This document shows, piece after piece, positions 5,863 through 8,509 of a DNA stretch of 8,509 nt. Made by a program: the position numbers and the translations under genes. How positions within the stretch are numbered: position 1 is the stretch's first letter; each line of letters starts with the position of its first letter. The notes beneath the pieces were generated by a model. The model was given only the letters and a program-made list of their open reading frames with translations, had not been told where the DNA came from and did not search any database. Origin of the DNA: Akkermansiaceae bacterium (GTDB taxonomy: Bacteria; Verrucomicrobiota; Verrucomicrobiia; Verrucomicrobiales; Akkermansiaceae); assembly GCA_903909905.1 (NCBI GenBank), contig CAIVXP010000138.1, positions 1 to 8,509 on the forward strand, written 5' to 3'.

Positions 5863-7743
5863 TCACCTCAAACCCTTGAGAGATTCAAGGATTGCGGCGC
5901 GCATCGGCGGGCTGCTCAGGTTGCCGAGATGTCCGCCATTTGGAAACATCGTGAGTTTTTTGCCGGTAAATGTCGACTTGAGCCACGCGGCGTCGGAAGG
6001 GCCGAGCAGGAAATCATTGCGATTCGAAAGCACTCGCACTTTCGAGTTTGAGCGCAGCTGTGATGACTTGTTGCGAAGATCGGCTTCGTGCAGGATTTGC
6101 GAAGCGCTGATGCCGCGGGTTGCGTAGTACGGCACGACCATCTTGTGGAAATAATTGCTGTAGGACCAATGGCTGATCTCATCATAGGCGCTGTTGCGGT
6201 TCCATGAGGAAAGCGGGGCTTGGATCTGGCCGAGGTTGTGACGCGACTGGCTGCTGAAGATCGCATCGCGCAGGATGAAACGGAAGTTGAGGCCGATGAG
6301 GTATTTCGATTCGTTGCTGCCGAATGTGACGGGCGGAGTCTTCGCACGCGGGCCGGGCGCAAGCATCATGAGTGCCTTCGCAGTGGTTTGATTGATGCGT
6401 CCATGGCGATCCTCTTGCGGCCATTGAAGAGGCGCTTTGTAAAAGGCATCGAGGAATCCGGCACCGATCCTGAGATCGACCGGGCTGTTGATCGCCACAT
6501 AGCGATCGGCAACGAGCAGGTCTTTGCCTTGGGATTTTTCACGCGCAGCAATTTGCAATGCCTGGAAGCCACCCATCGAGAGTCCGATGATCGCGCGTTT
6601 GCCGATGCGACCCGGATGGCGGTTTTCTAAATCGTTGTTAATTACGCTGAGGGCCACGATCAGGTCCTTGCTATCGATGGGCGCGTAGGCCGGCAGCGCC
6701 GCGGTCGAAGCGTGGCTCATGAATTCCGGGTGAAACACGCTGCTTATCGTGACCACCGAAAATCCGTTCGCATAAAGATGCTCAGCCACCGCGAGCGCCG
6801 TAAGCGAGAGTCGATGCGATCCGAGGCCGGGCATCACAAAAACCAATGGCGCGTTATCGCGTTGCATCCAGCAGTTGAACTTGAGCGATTTGCCGGTCGA
6901 GTCGATACGCACGCTCATCACGCGACCTTTGAAAGGAAATGACGATGACTCGCATCGGATTGCGGCGACACCGAGGGTCTCGAGCGTCGCTTGGTCCGCC
7001 GCTTCGTAATGGCGGTGATTGGTGAAATTCGCATTTGCGATGCCGGAAATCGTGGCCTTAGCCAACTCATACGAATCTGCCTCGGCGCTCAGCAAGCGCG
7101 CGGCATCGTCGGCCGATTCGCTCAAGCGATTGAAGGTGCAGAATCCCGAGACGCCGCGCACAGCCGTGATGTAGGTCGTCGGTTCGGCAGCCTTGTCGGC
7201 GATGAGTCCTAAAGTTTCCGCATCGCTGCTCGGCCCGAGAAATGGCAGCACCACAAAGTTTTCCGGCTTCCAGCCCCATTGGTTGAAGGTCTGGGCAAAG
7301 TCCGCCTCGGATCGCCCAATCTTCCAGCGGCTGGCAACATCAAAGAGTCCGCCGACGCCTGCGGTCGTGTTGCAGAGAAATCGCAGCGACTCATCGCCGG
7401 CGCCGGACCAGCGGCCTTGCAGCGCGTGGTTCAGCAGGCGGCCGGGATAAGTGATATTGCGCGAAAAATTTCTCACCGATTGACGCGCCGGCGCCGGGAC
7501 TAAAGCGCGGTACCCTGCCGAGAGCGGATGCAAAAAACCGTGCATAAGCCCGCGATTGAATCCCCACACGCCGCGGTTGAAAGGCTCGATCGGATCCGAA
7601 AGCGACTCCGGCATCAACGCGTCACGCGGCACCTGCGCCTGATTCGTCGATGGCGCGGTGCACGATGAAAACATCGCAAAAGCCAAGACCCCGCAAGCCA
7701 ATGGCGAACGGCGGGCCTTGAATTTGATGGGAGATTTTTTCAT
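5863..7743 (-). CDS. mlaA: MlaA/VacJ lipoprotein fused to an alpha/beta hydrolase
   Basis: This 626-aa protein is more than twice the usual MlaA length (about 250 aa). Residues 1-28 look like a lipoprotein signal ending at C28 (MFSSC, a relaxed lipobox). Residues of about 45-245 are a complete MlaA domain: DPIEPFNRGVWGFN (50-63), LHPLSAGYRALVP (71-83), NTTAGVGGLFDVA (125-137), ADFAQTFNQWGW (147-158) and VLPFLGPSSDAETLG (165-179). In Proteobacteria MlaA sits in the outer membrane with porins and extracts mislocalised outer-leaflet phospholipids. After a linker, residues of about 295-626 form an alpha/beta hydrolase: PGLGSHR (305-311), nucleophile elbow GLSMGG (387-392, S389), and late Asp (NRND, D577) and His (NGGH, H605) completing a likely triad. 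There is no frameshift or stop at the join, near base 6900. It begins 18 nt after the pyc stop with no evident Shine-Dalgarno, so cotranscription is likely. The domain calls are firm; the hydrolase substrate is unknown. Confidence 0.92.
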   Translation of the reverse strand: MKKSPIKFKARRSPLACGVLAFAMFSSCTAPSTNQAQVPRDALMPESLSDPIEPFNRGVWGFNRGLMHGFLHPLSAGYRALVPAPARQSVRNFSRNITYPGRLLNHALQGRWSGAGDESLRFLCNTTAGVGGLFDVASRWKIGRSEADFAQTFNQWGWKPENFVVLPFLGPSSDAETLGLIADKAAEPTTYITAVRGVSGFCTFNRLSESADDAARLLSAEADSYELAKATISGIANANFTNHRHYEAADQATLETLGVAAIRCESSSFPFKGRVMSVRIDSTGKSLKFNCWMQRDNAPLVFVMPGLGSHRLSLTALAVAEHLYANGFSVVTISSVFHPEFMSHASTAALPAYAPIDSKDLIVALSVINNDLENRHPGRIGKRAIIGLSMGGFQALQIAAREKSQGKDLLVADRYVAINSPVDLRIGAGFLDAFYKAPLQWPQEDRHGRINQTTAKALMMLAPGPRAKTPPVTFGSNESKYLIGLNFRFILRDAIFSSQSRHNLGQIQAPLSSWNRNSAYDEISHWSYSNYFHKMVVPYYATRGISASQILHEADLRNKSSQLRSNSKVRVLSNRNDFLLGPSDAAWLKSTFTGKKLTMFPNGGHLGNLSSPPMRAAILESLKGLR

Positions 7744-7761
7744 CGGGAAAATATTTGAGTC

Positions 7762-8509
7762 TTATGCGGTTAACAACTTCACCAGCAGATCGTCGCTGTC
7801 GACTTGATCGCCTTTTTGCACGAAGATTTCGCCAATTGTGCCGTCGGCTGCGGCGCTGACCGTGGTAAGCATCTTCATCGCCTCGAGCACGACAAGCTTG
7901 TCGCCGGCCTTCACTTCCTGGCCGGTGGAGACGGCGACCTCGGTCACCATGCCCGGCATCGGCGCACAGGCTTGGGCCGGATTGCCCGGCTCGCCCTTGA
8001 CGCGGGACGCCTTCGAAACCGACTTGAGCGAGTTGTCGAGCACCACCGATTCGCGCGGCATGCCGTTGAGCTCGTAGAAAAGCGCCCGGCGCCCGGCGGA
8101 ATCCGCCTCGCCGATCGAGATGAGCTTGATGATGAGGATCTTGCCGGGATCGATCTCGACCTCGATTTCCTCGCCGATCTGCAAACCGTAAAAGAACGCA
8201 CTGGTGGGCAAACTACTAAGGTCATCGTACTTCGCGCGGAACGCGTTGAAGTCGGCAAACACCTGCGGGTACATCAGGTGCGAGTAGAGGTCGTCGTCGC
8301 TGGCCAGGCGGCCGAGTTTTTTCGAGAGCGTGGCGCGGGTTTCGACGAGGTCGACCGGCCCGGCCAGCTCGCCGGGGCGTTTGGTGGTAGCTTTTTTGTT
8401 GCCGAGCACGACCTTCTGGACATCGGCCGGCCAGCCGCCGTCGGGTTGGCCGAGTCCGCCGGAAAGCATGTCGATCACCGACTCCGGGAAGTCGATCGAG
8501 CCGGGCTTG
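7762..8509 (-). CDS. pyc: Pyruvate carboxylase, C-terminal part (5' end outside the window)
   Basis: The frame is open to the window edge, so only the last 249 or so residues are present. They match the C-terminus of the single-chain biotin enzyme pyruvate carboxylase, which makes oxaloacetate from pyruvate, bicarbonate and ATP in the cytoplasm. The visible part starts at the end of the carboxyltransferase region (FPESVIDMLSGGLGQP, then GGWP). It continues through the segment with YPQVFADF, LPTSAFFYGL, GKILIIKLISIGE and ALFYELNGMPRE, and ends in a biotin carboxyl carrier domain with APMPGMV and EAMKM. The biotinylated Lys is the codon at 7875-7873. The residue after the motif is Leu, where Glu is common in this family. 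Oxaloacetate decarboxylase alpha subunits share some of these parts, but the FYELNGMPRE segment and overall order favour pyruvate carboxylase. It appears to lead the mlaA-fusion and M23 genes in one transcript. Confidence 0.92.
   Translation of the reverse strand, partial: KPGSIDFPESVIDMLSGGLGQPDGGWPADVQKVVLGNKKATTKRPGELAGPVDLVETRATLSKKLGRLASDDDLYSHLMYPQVFADFNAFRAKYDDLSSLPTSAFFYGLQIGEEIEVEIDPGKILIIKLISIGEADSAGRRALFYELNGMPRESVVLDNSLKSVSKASRVKGEPGNPAQACAPMPGMVTEVAVSTGQEVKAGDKLVVLEAMKMLTTVSAAADGTIGEIFVQKGDQVDSDDLLVKLLTA

Noticed and set aside
7660..7697. Cys17 (PLAC) of the MlaA fusion as the lipidated cysteine
   Set aside because: It comes right after the basic n-region with no hydrophobic core before it. 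C28 follows the hydrophobic stretch and fits a lipobox better.
1..8509. tRNA, rRNA, CRISPR, insertion sequence, riboswitch or phage signals
   Set aside because: I saw no cloverleaf, direct-repeat array, transposase motif or terminal inverted repeats by eye. Nearly all bases are explained by the listed genes.

Overview
The window reads as an ordinary, densely packed chromosomal segment from a moderately GC-rich Gram-negative bacterium, most likely of the Verrucomicrobiota (inference, about 60% sure). The clues are a secreted protein with an N-terminal SHD1 (SLA1 homology 1) domain, a family combination common in the Planctomycetes-Verrucomicrobia group; a vertebrate-like SMUG1 uracil-DNA glycosylase; an MlaA outer-membrane lipoprotein, which implies a diderm envelope; and Shine-Dalgarno signals that are weak before most genes. 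No tRNA, rRNA, CRISPR array, insertion sequence or phage gene is visible.

Layout. Bases 1-2099 are a plus-strand run: the 3' part of a multi-pass membrane protein, trmL (tRNA wobble-base 2'-O-methyltransferase), and an AlkC-type 3-methyladenine DNA glycosylase with a C-terminal Ig-like domain that starts inside the trmL stop codon. Converging on this is a minus-strand pair, cyoE/ctaB (heme O synthase) followed after 6 nt by a SMUG1-family glycosylase (3845-2196). A 123-bp divergent region separates cyoE from a plus-strand gene for a secreted SHD1 plus HExxH metallopeptidase-like protein (3969-5144). This gene converges with only 8 nt to spare on a minus-strand run: the 3' end of pyruvate carboxylase (cut by the window edge), an unusual MlaA/VacJ-alpha/beta-hydrolase fusion lipoprotein, and an exported M23 (LytM-like) peptidase.

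How the genes fit together. Two different base-excision glycosylases (AlkC for alkylated bases, SMUG1 for uracil and oxidised pyrimidines) lie back to back beside a tRNA modification enzyme, a small nucleic-acid maintenance neighbourhood. The pyc-mlaA-M23 run mixes central metabolism with envelope upkeep: the lipoprotein joins a phospholipid-handling domain to an apparent serine hydrolase, and its downstream neighbour is a peptidoglycan hydrolase-like protein. The most interesting item is that MlaA-hydrolase fusion, which could in principle both collect and cleave misplaced outer-leaflet phospholipids. A second point is a short ORF with the best Shine-Dalgarno sequence I noticed in the window, which ends in frame 3 nt before the metallopeptidase start.
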